Source of the DNA: Nitrospiria bacterium
GTDB lineage: Bacteria > Nitrospirota > CAKKRA01 > 9FT-COMBO-42-15
Direction of reading: 5' to 3'
DNA: 13,525 bases
Assembly: GCA_919902475.1 (NCBI GenBank)
Contig: CAKKRA010000232.1
Location: 1 to 13,525 of the forward strand
Shown: piece by piece, positions 1-7,121 of the stretch
How positions within the stretch are numbered: position 1 is the first letter of the stretch
How the letters are laid out: every line of letters begins with the position of its first letter
Program-made: the position numbers and the translations under genes
Notes under the pieces: generated by a model
What the model saw: the letters and a program-made list of their open reading frames with translations, nothing else
What the model was told of the DNA's origin: nothing
The model's database searches: none

Positions 1-714
1 GTTGATGTAGAAAAAATAAATAATGCATTTTCATTATTAAAAGAACAGAATAATTATGAGATACTCGGTGTAAAGGAAAATGCAACAGAGGCAGAGACAA
101 AAAAGGCATATTTCAGATTAGCAAAAGAGTATCATCCTGACAGACATTTAAACTTAAAAGAGGAATCAGTTGATATAAAAAACAAATTAGAGGCGCTGTT
201 TGCGAGGATTACGGAGGCATATAATATATTAATTGATGAAGAAAAAAAAAGAGAGTATGACATGTCATTGGCGGCAAGATTTATTAAACACAGGGAGAAA
301 AAGGAGAGCAAGGAAGATGATATAAATAAGGCAAAGGCACAATTTATCATTGGCAAAAAGAATATGGATAAGGGAAATTTCTGGGGTGCAGCAGACGCCC
401 TTCGCTGGGCAGTAAGATTAGACCCAAGCAATGCCATGTATTTGTCCTATTTTGGCAATGCGCTTTCGCATATGCCGAGAAGGCTGCACGAGGCAGAGGA
501 AAACTGTAAAAAGGCTATAAAGATTGAGCCTACAAATCCAGAGCATTATATTAATTTGGCAATGATATATAAAAAGGCAGGGCTTGAGGCTAAGGCAACG
601 GCTTTGTTAGAAGAGGCATTAAAATGGGACCCGGATAATGAAATAATATTAACAGAATTGGGCAGAAGAAAAGGCGGTTTTTTTAAAGGACTATTCTCCT
701 CTGATAAAAAATAA
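1..714 (+). CDS. J-domain and TPR protein, 3' part only
   Basis: The frame is open from base 1 to the TAA at 712-714, giving 237 residues with no upstream start in view, so the protein begins before the window. Residues about 18-87 form a J domain: an NYEILGV helix start, then YHPDRH with the HPD tripeptide at 45-47, ending in the typical KKREYD. In DnaJ-family proteins HPD stimulates the ATPase of an Hsp70 partner. Residues about 110-212 read as three tetratricopeptide repeats, with helix pairs ending in LDPSN, IEPTN and WDPDN, so the C-terminus is probably a protein-binding scaffold. There is no Gly/Phe region or zinc-finger domain, so this is not canonical DnaJ. The first ATG (262) lies after the J domain and is not the true start. 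It has no visible functional link to the T2SS operon. The fold is certain; the client and role are unknown. Confidence 0.88.
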   Translation, partial: VDVEKINNAFSLLKEQNNYEILGVKENATEAETKKAYFRLAKEYHPDRHLNLKEESVDIKNKLEALFARITEAYNILIDEEKKREYDMSLAARFIKHREKKESKEDDINKAKAQFIIGKKNMDKGNFWGAADALRWAVRLDPSNAMYLSYFGNALSHMPRRLHEAEENCKKAIKIEPTNPEHYINLAMIYKKAGLEAKATALLEEALKWDPDNEIILTELGRRKGGFFKGLFSSDKK

Positions 715-736
715 TAAATAAAAAATAATAAAAGCC

Positions 737-766
737 TTGACTTTTATAGCAGGGATATGTCATAAT
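737..766 (+). promoter_or_regulatory. Sigma-70-type promoter for the cold-shock gene
   Basis: TTGACT (737-742) and CATAAT (761-766) are separated by 18 bases. A TG at 758-759 gives an extended -10. Transcription would start near 773, leaving a leader of about 165 bases before the cold-shock ATG at 940. Long structured leaders are known for cspA-type genes. No better promoter is visible between here and the gene, but the start has not been mapped. Confidence 0.6.
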
Positions 767-810
767 GATTTTGAAGTTGAAGTTCCGGAAGTATTTGTTA
801 GTAATATCAG

Positions 811-844
811 GCCGCGAAGACTTTATGACTTTGCGGCTTTTTTT
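811..844 (+). terminator. Rho-independent terminator inside the cold-shock leader
   Basis: GCCGCGAAG (811-819) pairs with CTTTGCGGC (829-837) over nine base pairs including one G-U pair. The loop is nine bases, and seven T follow at 838-844. It could end transcription of the upstream J-domain gene. It also lies about 40-70 bases downstream of the predicted cold-shock start, so it may act as an attenuator or produce a short RNA of about 70 nucleotides. Confidence 0.8.
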
Positions 845-876
845 ATGACACAAATCCGTATCTTCTGTACTATCGC

Positions 877-903
877 CCCAAAAATGACTTGCAACATTTT
901 GGG
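877..903 (+). promoter_or_regulatory. Hairpin just upstream of the cold-shock RBS
   Basis: CCCAAAAATG (877-886) and CATTTTGGG (895-903) are complementary apart from one extra A, with the eight-base loop ACTTGCAA. The hairpin ends about 19 bases before the Shine-Dalgarno core. No T run follows, so it is not a terminator. A temperature-sensitive or stabilising mRNA structure is plausible. Confidence 0.45.
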
Positions 904-921
904 AAGATAATTTTATGCAAG

Positions 922-930
922 AAGGAGGTG
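922..930 (+). promoter_or_regulatory. Strong RBS fixing the cold-shock start
   Basis: AAGGAGGTG is a near-complete anti-16S match, followed by a nine-base spacer to ATG 940. It decides against the longer in-frame reading from 889, which would put the Shine-Dalgarno inside the coding region and add a non-homologous N-terminal extension. Confidence 0.85.
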
Positions 931-939
931 TTTCGTAGC

Positions 940-1140
940 ATGACAAAAGGAACAGTGAAGTGGTTTAATGAGTCCAAAGGTTTTGGATTCATAACCGGAG
1001 AAGACGGCAAAGATATTTTTGTTCACTATTCTGCAATTCAGGACAGTAATTTTAAAACATTGTCCGAAGGCCAGGAAGTAAACTTTGATGTTGAGGAGAG
1101 CCCTAAGGGGCCAAAAGCAGCAAATGTCGTAAAACTCTAA
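940..1140 (+). CDS. Cold-shock domain protein (CspA family)
   Basis: The product is 66 residues, the usual length for a single cold-shock domain. It is a five-stranded OB fold that binds single-stranded RNA or DNA and is thought to melt mRNA secondary structure at low temperature or during growth transitions. The opening MTKGTVKWFNESKGFGFI contains RNP1 (KGFGFI, residues 13-18), and RNP2 (IFVHY) lies at 26-30. The C-terminal EESPKGPKAANVVKL is typical of the family. The start is set by the Shine-Dalgarno at 922-930. The gene stands alone, with its own promoter and a terminator right after its stop, so it is not part of the T2SS operon. Whether it is cold-induced or constitutive cannot be told from the protein; the long structured leader suggests post-transcriptional control. 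Confidence 0.97.
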   Translation: MTKGTVKWFNESKGFGFITGEDGKDIFVHYSAIQDSNFKTLSEGQEVNFDVEESPKGPKAANVVKL

Positions 1141-1146
1141 AATCTA

Positions 1147-1188
1147 TTAAGGCAGGCCCAGATAATCTGGGCCTGCCTTAATTTTTTT
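1147..1188 (+). terminator. Strong Rho-independent terminator after the cold-shock gene
   Basis: A perfect 16-bp stem (1147-1162 with 1166-1181) has a three-base loop TAA and is followed by seven T (1182-1188). It begins six bases after the stop codon and isolates the cold-shock gene from the T2SS operon. Confidence 0.96.
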
Positions 1189-1236
1189 CTGATTTAACCC
1201 TTCTCAAAAGCCAACTTATCCACTCGAAGCATTTAC

Positions 1237-1265
1237 TTGATATTTTCAAATGGCTGTGCTAATAT
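1237..1265 (+). promoter_or_regulatory. Predicted promoter of the T2SS operon
   Basis: TTGATA (1237-1242), a 17-base spacer and TAATAT (1260-1265), with an extended -10 TG at 1257-1258. The predicted start is near 1272, giving a leader of about 25 bases before gspC. It lies directly after the upstream terminator. It is the only good promoter I found for the twelve gsp genes and rsmI. Confidence 0.65.
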
Positions 1266-1282
1266 GTTTTAGGCCTAAAACA
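1265..1282 (+). promoter_or_regulatory. Perfect palindrome at the T2SS promoter, putative operator
   Basis: TGTTTTAGGCCTAAAACA is an 18-bp uninterrupted perfect palindrome. It begins at the last base of the -10 hexamer and spans the predicted transcription start. Half of it would lie at or upstream of +1, so it fits a dimeric repressor site better than an mRNA hairpin. I do not recognise the binding protein. Confidence 0.55.
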
Positions 1283-1296
1283 ACAGGACAGTCAAA

Positions 1297-2139
1297 ATGA
1301 ACCAACGATACTTCACAATTATAAATGGATTATTGATTGCCATCTCTGCATATGTTGCTGCAGATACCATAGACAGCATCATTGCAAAAAAGATTGAGGC
1401 AGTTCCAACTGTAATAGCCAATACAGAAAAAGAGCAGATACCTGCCCCCAAAACAGACATAAACCACTATTCAGTAATCTTTGAAAAAAACCTCTTTGGA
1501 AGCGATAAACCAGGCTCAAGACCAGAAGATGCAAACAGCAAGTTAGCAGTGAACATCAAGCTCATAGGCACAGTTGCAGGCGGGCATGATTCTTCTTATG
1601 CAATAATTGAAGAGGACAAGGAGCAGGTTGTTTATAAGCTTAAGCAAAACATCTCTGACGGCTCTAAGATAATAAAGATTTCGTATAAAGGGATTACATT
1701 AAAAAGGCCTGACGGCTCTCTCACAGATGTCCCTGTGTTTGACGATATGAATATAGTGGAGATAAAAACATCCTCTAATAAGCCGGCTAACCATGGGTCA
1801 AATGTCAGGCGGGTTGCTGATAATAAATTTGTTGTTGACCAGAGAGAGGTTACTGGCAGTTTGGAGAATATGAATCAGCTTCTTACACAGGCAAGGGTTG
1901 TCCCTGTAATTGATAATGGCAAAACAACAGGATTCAGGATATTTGCAATTACGCCGAGCAGCCTCTATGAAAAGATCGGCCTGGTAAATGGCGATGTAAT
2001 ACAGAGGATAAACGGTGTTGAGATAGATGACCCGAATAAATTCTTCCAGACCTATCAGAACCTAAAAGACGAAAAGAACGTTACAGTTGATATAGTAAGA
2101 AACGGCGCAAAACAATCCCTGAACTACGAGATTAGGTGA
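1297..2139 (+). CDS. gspC: T2SS inner-membrane coupling protein GspC
   Basis: 280 residues. GspC links the inner-membrane platform to the secretin. One N-terminal membrane helix (about 8-22) follows a short cytoplasmic end. After a linker comes the homology region starting at YSVIFEKNLFG (58-68) and continuing through LAVNIKLIGTVAG; in characterised systems this part contacts the GspD N0 domain. The C-terminal 80 residues (201-280) form a PDZ domain containing GLVNGDVIQRINGVEI, so this is the PDZ type of GspC rather than the coiled-coil type. AGGA at 1285-1288, eight bases before the ATG, supports the start. It is the first gene of the operon and lies seven bases before gspD. Family assignment is firm; substrate specificity is unknown. 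Confidence 0.95.
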   Translation: MNQRYFTIINGLLIAISAYVAADTIDSIIAKKIEAVPTVIANTEKEQIPAPKTDINHYSVIFEKNLFGSDKPGSRPEDANSKLAVNIKLIGTVAGGHDSSYAIIEEDKEQVVYKLKQNISDGSKIIKISYKGITLKRPDGSLTDVPVFDDMNIVEIKTSSNKPANHGSNVRRVADNKFVVDQREVTGSLENMNQLLTQARVVPVIDNGKTTGFRIFAITPSSLYEKIGLVNGDVIQRINGVEIDDPNKFFQTYQNLKDEKNVTVDIVRNGAKQSLNYEIR

Positions 2140-2146
2140 GGTAAAA

Positions 2147-4006
2147 ATGGGGTGGAAGAGAGGGATAGCATTAGTCATATTATTAACCTTCAGCCTTCAG
2201 CCTTTAGCCGCATATAGCCAGACAGCAGCAGACCCGGCATCAGGGCAGCCGGGGAGCCCTTCCCCTCCCTCATCAGGCGCAACAGAACAGCCAACAGCCC
2301 CTGCCATATCAAGCCCGCAAAAGACAGAGCCCAAGGTAATTCAAACCCCGTCAAAGGAAAAAGAGCCCCCTGCTAAAAAGTCAGATGTAAAGGAGATAAC
2401 AAAAGAGGGCGACTATATAACTATAAATTTTAATAATATTGAGCTTCAGGCATTCACAAAGTTTATAAGCGACCTCACAAAAAAGAATTTTATAATAGAT
2501 GACAAGGTGCAGGGAAAGGTTACCATTGTCTCGCCTACAAGGATCTCAAAGGAAGAGGCATATCAGACATTTTTATCTGTTTTAGAGGTTAAGGGCTTTA
2601 CCGCGGTTGAGACAGACAGCGTAATCAAAATTATACCCTCCCGCGAAGTAAGGCAGAGCGGCATAAAGGTCATATCTGACAAAGAGAGGGATATAAGGGG
2701 CGAGGGTTTTGTAACAAAGATATTTCACTTAAACTATGTAAGCCCGACAGAGATTACAAAGACTATCACACCATTAATCTCCAAAGATGGAAATATCATC
2801 CCATATTTGCCCACTAATGCGCTTATTGTTACAGACTCATATTCTAATATAAAAAAGCTGACAGATATTGTTAATATTCTGGATGTAGAGCCGCCAAAAG
2901 GCAAGGGAAAGATAAATGTGTACTATCTTAAAAATGCCAGCGCAGAGGATGTAGCAAAGGTCTTGACAGGCATTGTATCAAAGGTGCCTGTTGGCCAGCA
3001 GGCAGGCGCGCCAGCCACAGGGATTCGGACTGTGAGCTTTGAGAGCGGCGTCCTTGTTACGCCTGATAAGGCAACAAATTCACTTGTAATCATTGCCTCG
3101 CCAGAGGACTATGAGACCTTAAAAAGCGTAATCTCCCAGCTTGATATAAAGAGGCGCCAGGTCTATGTAGAGGCAGCCATAATGGAGATAAGCCTTGATA
3201 AGCAGCGGGAGCTCGGCATAGAATTCAGGTCAGTAGAGACACCGAATAATGACAGGATAACAGGTTTTGGCGGAACCAATTTTGGAGGAATAGGCGCTGC
3301 TACAACAGGACCTGAAGGTTTTGCAAATATCCTCGGCCTTGCTGTGGGCATTGTTAAAGGCACATTTACATTCCACGGGGTGGAGTTTTTGAATATCGGC
3401 GCCTTAGTAAGGGCATTGCAGTCAGAGTCTGATGTAAACATACTTTCAACGCCCAATATCCTTACAACAGATAATCAAAAAGCAGAGATAATGGTTGGCG
3501 AGAATGTTCCGTTTATCACTGGCAAGAGTCAGGGCGCTGGAGGCGTGACGCTTACAACCATAGAAAGAAAGGATATCGGAATTACACTAAGGCTGACGCC
3601 CCAGATATCATCAGACGACCATGTGAGCCTTGAGATATATCAGGAGATATCATCATTAGCAGAGGCTGCCGGGTTTGACCCGAGTGTGGTTGGGCCGATA
3701 ACAACAAAGAGGGCAGCAAACACAACGGTTGTTGTCAAAAATGGCCAGACAGTGGCAATCGCAGGCCTTATAAGGGATAACAAGTCTACCATTGAACACA
3801 AGATACCGTTATTAGGAGACATACCGCTTCTCGGATGGTTCTTTAAATTCCAGACAAAGAGAGCAGATAAAACAAATCTCATGGTTTTTCTTACGCCCTA
3901 TATAATAAAAGAGAGCGAAGATGCTGATAAAATCTTTAAAGAGAAAAAAGAGAAGATGGAGGAATTTAAAAAGGAACACGGGATAGAGGGTGAAAAAAAA
4001 CCCTAA
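2147..4006 (+). CDS. gspD: T2SS outer-membrane secretin GspD
   Basis: 619 residues, forming the multimeric outer-membrane channel. A signal peptide (about 1-25) is followed by a Pro/Ser-rich linker (to about 80). An N0 domain (about 87-165, INFNNIELQAFTKFISDLT) comes next, then an N1-type repeat (about 187-247, ending NALIVTDSYSNIKKLTDIV) and one more N-type repeat (about 251-335, containing VYYLKNASAEDVAKVLTGI). The secretin core runs from about 338 to 595, with the signature IPLLGDIPLLGWFF at 553-566. Only two N-type repeats follow N0, whereas the canonical enterobacterial protein has three, which fits the shorter length. The charged tail (KEKKEKMEEFKKEHG) does not resemble a pilotin-binding S domain. 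The signal peptide has no lipobox cysteine. A GGTGAGGT ribosome site overlaps the gspC stop. Confidence 0.97.
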   Translation: MGWKRGIALVILLTFSLQPLAAYSQTAADPASGQPGSPSPPSSGATEQPTAPAISSPQKTEPKVIQTPSKEKEPPAKKSDVKEITKEGDYITINFNNIELQAFTKFISDLTKKNFIIDDKVQGKVTIVSPTRISKEEAYQTFLSVLEVKGFTAVETDSVIKIIPSREVRQSGIKVISDKERDIRGEGFVTKIFHLNYVSPTEITKTITPLISKDGNIIPYLPTNALIVTDSYSNIKKLTDIVNILDVEPPKGKGKINVYYLKNASAEDVAKVLTGIVSKVPVGQQAGAPATGIRTVSFESGVLVTPDKATNSLVIIASPEDYETLKSVISQLDIKRRQVYVEAAIMEISLDKQRELGIEFRSVETPNNDRITGFGGTNFGGIGAATTGPEGFANILGLAVGIVKGTFTFHGVEFLNIGALVRALQSESDVNILSTPNILTTDNQKAEIMVGENVPFITGKSQGAGGVTLTTIERKDIGITLRLTPQISSDDHVSLEIYQEISSLAEAAGFDPSVVGPITTKRAANTTVVVKNGQTVAIAGLIRDNKSTIEHKIPLLGDIPLLGWFFKFQTKRADKTNLMVFLTPYIIKESEDADKIFKEKKEKMEEFKKEHGIEGEKKP

Positions 4007-4027
4007 GCGCAAAATTCTAAACAATAT

Positions 4028-4083
4028 CAAATTACTAAACTACAAAAATCAAAACACATTTAAAAATTTGAATTTAGAATTTG
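4028..4083. repeat. AT-rich imperfect inverted repeat in the D/E gap
   Basis: The 90-base gap between gspD and gspE (4007-4096) is very AT-rich. CAAATTACTAAACTACAAAAAT (4028-4049) is roughly complementary to ATTTGAATTTAGAATTTG (4066-4083), with small insertions. The right arm is itself built of AATTT/GAATTT units. There is no T-tract terminator, no clear promoter and no good Shine-Dalgarno before the gspE ATG. It looks like an interspersed intergenic repeat, but it occurs once here, so that is inference. Confidence 0.5.
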
Positions 4084-4096
4084 GAATCTATTTGGT

Positions 4097-5803
4097 ATGC
4101 ATAAGTATTTAACAGATATAATCAGGGAAAATAGACCGCTTGCGGATAATCAGACCCAACAGGCGCTGGATATACAAAAAAAGAAGGGCGGCAGGATAGG
4201 AGAGATATTAACAAGGCTAAAATATATAAATAACGACGACCTTCTTAGCGCCCTTAGCCTAAAATTCGGCATACCCTATTTAAAAGAGATAAAAGAAGCG
4301 GATATACAGCAGGAGCTCGCATTAAAGGTGCCGATTTCTTATGCAAAGAAATATGAGCTTCTGCCAATCAAAAGAGAAAACGGCGCTGTGCTCGTTGCAA
4401 CATCAGACCCTTTAAACATCTCTGAAATAGACGACCTCCGCATATTATTGGATTCCAATGTCAAGCTCTGTATAGCATCATCAAATAATATCATTGATTT
4501 AATAAACAGGCTCCACAGCAAGGAGATGAACAAGGCAGAGGATGCTGTGGATGAACTGAATGAAGATGACATAAGCTTTTTATCAAGCGAGATAGAAGAG
4601 CCTGAAGACCTTTTGGATGTTACAGATGATGCGCCGATTATCAGGCTTGTAAATTCCATGTTCTCACAGGCAATAAGGGACAGGGCAAGCGACATACACA
4701 TAGAGCCCTTTGAAAAAGAGCTTGTAGTAAGATTCCGCATAGACGGCGTGCTTTATAATATTCTGAATATTAAAAAAAGGTTTCATGCAAGCATCTCATC
4801 AAGGGTAAAGGTAATGGCAGGCCTGAATATCGCTGAGAAGAGGCTTCCGCAGGACGGAAGGATAAAGCTGAAGATTGCTGGAAAGGATATTGACATAAGG
4901 GTCTCTGTTATACCTGTTGCATTTGGAGAGAGGATTGTCTTAAGGCTCCTGCACAGGGAGAATGTATTATTAGGCTTAGAGGACATCGGCTTATCAGGCG
5001 AGAACTTAGACAAGATAAATAGTCTGATAACAAAGCCGCACGGCATAGTGCTTGTAACAGGGCCGACAGGAAGCGGTAAAACAACAACGCTCTATTCATG
5101 CTTAAGCAAAATAAACTCTCCTGATAAAAATATTATTACAATTGAAGACCCGATTGAGTATCAGCTCAAAGGCATTGGCCAGATACAGGTGAATAATAAG
5201 ATTAATCTTACCTTTGCCAATGGCCTGCGCTCTATATTAAGACAGGACCCTGATATTATACTTGTCGGCGAGATAAGGGATACAGAGACAGCAGAGATTG
5301 CTATACAGGCGTCATTAACAGGACATCTTGTATTTTCAACCCTTCACACAAATGATGCTGCAGGCGCAATTACAAGGCTGATTGATATGAAGGTAGAGCC
5401 GTTTTTAATCTCATCATCTGTTATAGCAATACTTGCACAGCGGCTTGTGAGGATGCTGTGCCCTGACTGCAGAATAAAATATACGCCGGACGCAGAGGAG
5501 ATAAAGAGGCTTGAGCTCGGAAAGATAGAGGCAAAGAATATCCATTTCTACAGGGCAGGAGGATGCGATAAATGCACAAACACAGGCTATCTCGGCAGGA
5601 CAGGCATATACGAGCTTATGATTATAGATGACGACATAAGGCCGTTGATAATGAAGGATACAGACTCAAATACCATAAAGGCCATGGCAATTAAAAAAGG
5701 CATGAAGACCCTGCGTCAGGACGGCGCTATTAATGTGATGAAGGGCATGACAACAGTAGACGAAATAGTCCGAGTAACACAGCGAGAGGGGTTGGAGTGG
5801 TGA
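4097..5803 (+). CDS. gspE: T2SS assembly ATPase GspE
   Basis: 568 residues, a cytoplasmic hexameric ATPase that powers pseudopilus assembly. The N-terminal MshEN-like region (about 1-150) would dock on GspL. The PilT/VirB11-type core starts near APIIRLVNSMFSQAI. It has Walker A GPTGSGKT (322-329), an aspartate box (IITIEDPIEYQL), a Walker B region DPDIILVGEIRD (384-395) with Glu392, and a histidine box (GHLVFSTLHTND). A zinc-binding tetracysteine is intact: C455-x2-C458 and C490-x2-C493. All catalytic motifs are present. The stop lies one base before the gspF start. The ribosome site is weak: GGA at 4084-4086 is about 10 bases from the ATG, within the repeat-like gap. PilB is the nearest alternative, but context makes this GspE. 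Confidence 0.97.
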   Translation: MHKYLTDIIRENRPLADNQTQQALDIQKKKGGRIGEILTRLKYINNDDLLSALSLKFGIPYLKEIKEADIQQELALKVPISYAKKYELLPIKRENGAVLVATSDPLNISEIDDLRILLDSNVKLCIASSNNIIDLINRLHSKEMNKAEDAVDELNEDDISFLSSEIEEPEDLLDVTDDAPIIRLVNSMFSQAIRDRASDIHIEPFEKELVVRFRIDGVLYNILNIKKRFHASISSRVKVMAGLNIAEKRLPQDGRIKLKIAGKDIDIRVSVIPVAFGERIVLRLLHRENVLLGLEDIGLSGENLDKINSLITKPHGIVLVTGPTGSGKTTTLYSCLSKINSPDKNIITIEDPIEYQLKGIGQIQVNNKINLTFANGLRSILRQDPDIILVGEIRDTETAEIAIQASLTGHLVFSTLHTNDAAGAITRLIDMKVEPFLISSSVIAILAQRLVRMLCPDCRIKYTPDAEEIKRLELGKIEAKNIHFYRAGGCDKCTNTGYLGRTGIYELMIIDDDIRPLIMKDTDSNTIKAMAIKKGMKTLRQDGAINVMKGMTTVDEIVRVTQREGLEW

Positions 5804-5804
5804 G

Positions 5805-7022
5805 ATGTCTGTTTTTGAATATAAAGGAGTAGGCGCAGACGGCAGGGATTTGAAGGGGATTATTGATGCTGATACCGCAAAGTCTGCAAGGGCAAAGCTA
5901 AAGAGACTCGGCGTTTTTCCTACAGAGATTGTTGAGGAAAGGCACAAAAGGCTCTCTAAGGAGATTGCCTTTTCACAGTTCTTTGAGAGGGTAAGGCATC
6001 AGGACATTGCCATCTTAACAAGGCAGATAGCAACACTAACAAATGCAGGCGTGCCTGTTGCAGAGGCATTGTCTGCTATCATGGAGCAGGAGGAGAGGAC
6101 AGAGCTAAAGGGTATTATCTCTGAGATTGTAACAAGGATAAAAGAGGGAAGCTCTTTTGCAGAGGCATTAAAGGGCTATCCAAAGCATTTTTCAAACCTC
6201 TATGTAAACATGATAATGGCAGGCGAGACAAGCGGAGCGCTGGATATTGTGCTATTGAGGCTATCTGATTTTCTTGACAGCCAGATTAAGATAAGAAACA
6301 GGATAAGGTCAGCGCTTGCTTATCCGATTTTGATGACAGTAATCGGCATTGGCGTTTTGTCTTTTATCTTTACCTTTGTCCTGCCTCAGGTTGTCCGTGT
6401 ATTTGAGGACATGCACCAGAGCCTCCCCCTTTTAACCCTGATTTTAATATCTGCAACAAATTTTATGCGCAGCTACTGGTGGCTGATCATCATGATTATT
6501 GCCGGCACGGTCTTTTATATAAGAAGAAAGCTCAGGACGCCGGAAGGCAGGTTGAGGTTTGATGGGATCGTAATAAGACTTCCGATATTTGGGAAGCTTA
6601 TAAGGATGATCGCTATATCAAGGTTTACAAGGACCCTCGGCACACTCTTAAAAAGCGGCGTTCCCGCAATTCTATCCTTTGACATTGTAAAGAATGTGGT
6701 TAATAATATAGTGATAGCAAAGGCAATAGAGGATGCAAGGGAAAATATAAGAGAGGGCGAGAGCATATCAGAGCCTTTAAAAAGGAGCGGACTCTTTCCA
6801 TCTGTTGTTACGCACATGATTGCTGTTGGCGAGAAGAGCGGCGAGCTTGAGGAGATGCTGTTGCGTGTCTCTGATGCATACGACAATGAGGTGGAGACTG
6901 CTATTGCAAGGCTGACATCTCTGCTTGAACCTGTTATAATAGTTGCAATGGGAGTCATAGTCGGCATTATTGTTATTTCCATATTGCTGCCTATAATGGA
7001 GATGAGCACTGTGATAAGATAG
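5805..7022 (+). CDS. gspF: T2SS inner-membrane platform protein GspF
   Basis: 405 residues, the polytopic inner-membrane protein that interacts with GspE and GspL and is thought to transmit ATPase motion to pseudopilin subunits. A cytoplasmic N-terminal region (about 1-60) precedes two T2SSF repeats. The first contains RQIATLTNAGVPVAEAL and AGETSGALD; the second contains TRTLGTLLKSGVPAILSFDIV and VGEKSGELEEML. Membrane helices are at about 173-195, 224-241 and 376-398, the usual three-segment topology. A GGAGTGG ribosome site lies at the end of gspE, and ATG 5805 is one base after the gspE stop, so translation is probably coupled. The length is normal for the family and I see no defects. It is followed by a 99-base repeat-bearing gap rather than a tight junction. 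Confidence 0.97.
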   Translation: MSVFEYKGVGADGRDLKGIIDADTAKSARAKLKRLGVFPTEIVEERHKRLSKEIAFSQFFERVRHQDIAILTRQIATLTNAGVPVAEALSAIMEQEERTELKGIISEIVTRIKEGSSFAEALKGYPKHFSNLYVNMIMAGETSGALDIVLLRLSDFLDSQIKIRNRIRSALAYPILMTVIGIGVLSFIFTFVLPQVVRVFEDMHQSLPLLTLILISATNFMRSYWWLIIMIIAGTVFYIRRKLRTPEGRLRFDGIVIRLPIFGKLIRMIAISRFTRTLGTLLKSGVPAILSFDIVKNVVNNIVIAKAIEDARENIREGESISEPLKRSGLFPSVVTHMIAVGEKSGELEEMLLRVSDAYDNEVETAIARLTSLLEPVIIVAMGVIVGIIVISILLPIMEMSTVIR

Positions 7023-7034
7023 AAAAAATATATA

Positions 7035-7106
7035 CCCCTCACCCTATCCCTCTTCCGAAAGGGGAGAGGGGATAAAAATATTGGGAGGGGATTAAAGGGA
7101 GGGTGA
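7035..7106. repeat. GC-rich inverted-repeat element in the F/G gap
   Basis: This element of about 72 bases has an inner hairpin, CCCTCTTCC (7048-7056) with GGGAGAGGG (7062-7070), and exact outer arms TCACCCT (7039-7045) and AGGGTGA (7100-7106). C-rich sequence on the left and G-rich sequence on the right contrast with the AT-rich genes around it. There is no T tract, so it is not a classic terminator. From memory it resembles widespread CCCTCACCCT...AGGGTGAGGG intergenic repeats, possibly small non-autonomous elements; this was not searched. It ends five bases before the gspG ribosome site. Confidence 0.6.
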
Positions 7107-7121
7107 AAAAAAGGAGACATC

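Larger units (their letters stand above)
773..939 (+). promoter_or_regulatory. Putative structured leader of the cold-shock mRNA
   Basis: This is the predicted 5' untranslated region between the promoter at 737-766 and the ATG at 940. It contains a complete terminator hairpin (811-844), a second hairpin (877-903) and the ribosome binding site. The short palindrome TTCCGGAA lies at 783-790. Two AAGT motifs (774-777 and 780-783) could pair with ACTT motifs in and beside the terminator loop, which would allow an antiterminated alternative fold; that pairing is my inference. The leader contains no convincing ORF. Confidence 0.45.

Noticed and set aside
889..939. Longer N-terminus for the cold-shock protein
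   Set aside because: It would start with a non-ATG codon and include the Shine-Dalgarno in the coding region, while ATG 940 gives the exact family length.
683..946. Minus-strand open frame across the cold-shock leader
   Set aside because: It reads through the terminator and promoter elements and has no family resemblance; chance frame.
1251..1266. Possible sigma-54 promoter at TGGC upstream of gspC
   Set aside because: The required GC at -12 with ten-base spacing from GG is missing, whereas the sigma-70-type boxes fit well.
7048..7070. Terminator between gspF and gspG
   Set aside because: The hairpin is good but no T tract follows, and ending transcription here would cut the operon before its major pseudopilin.
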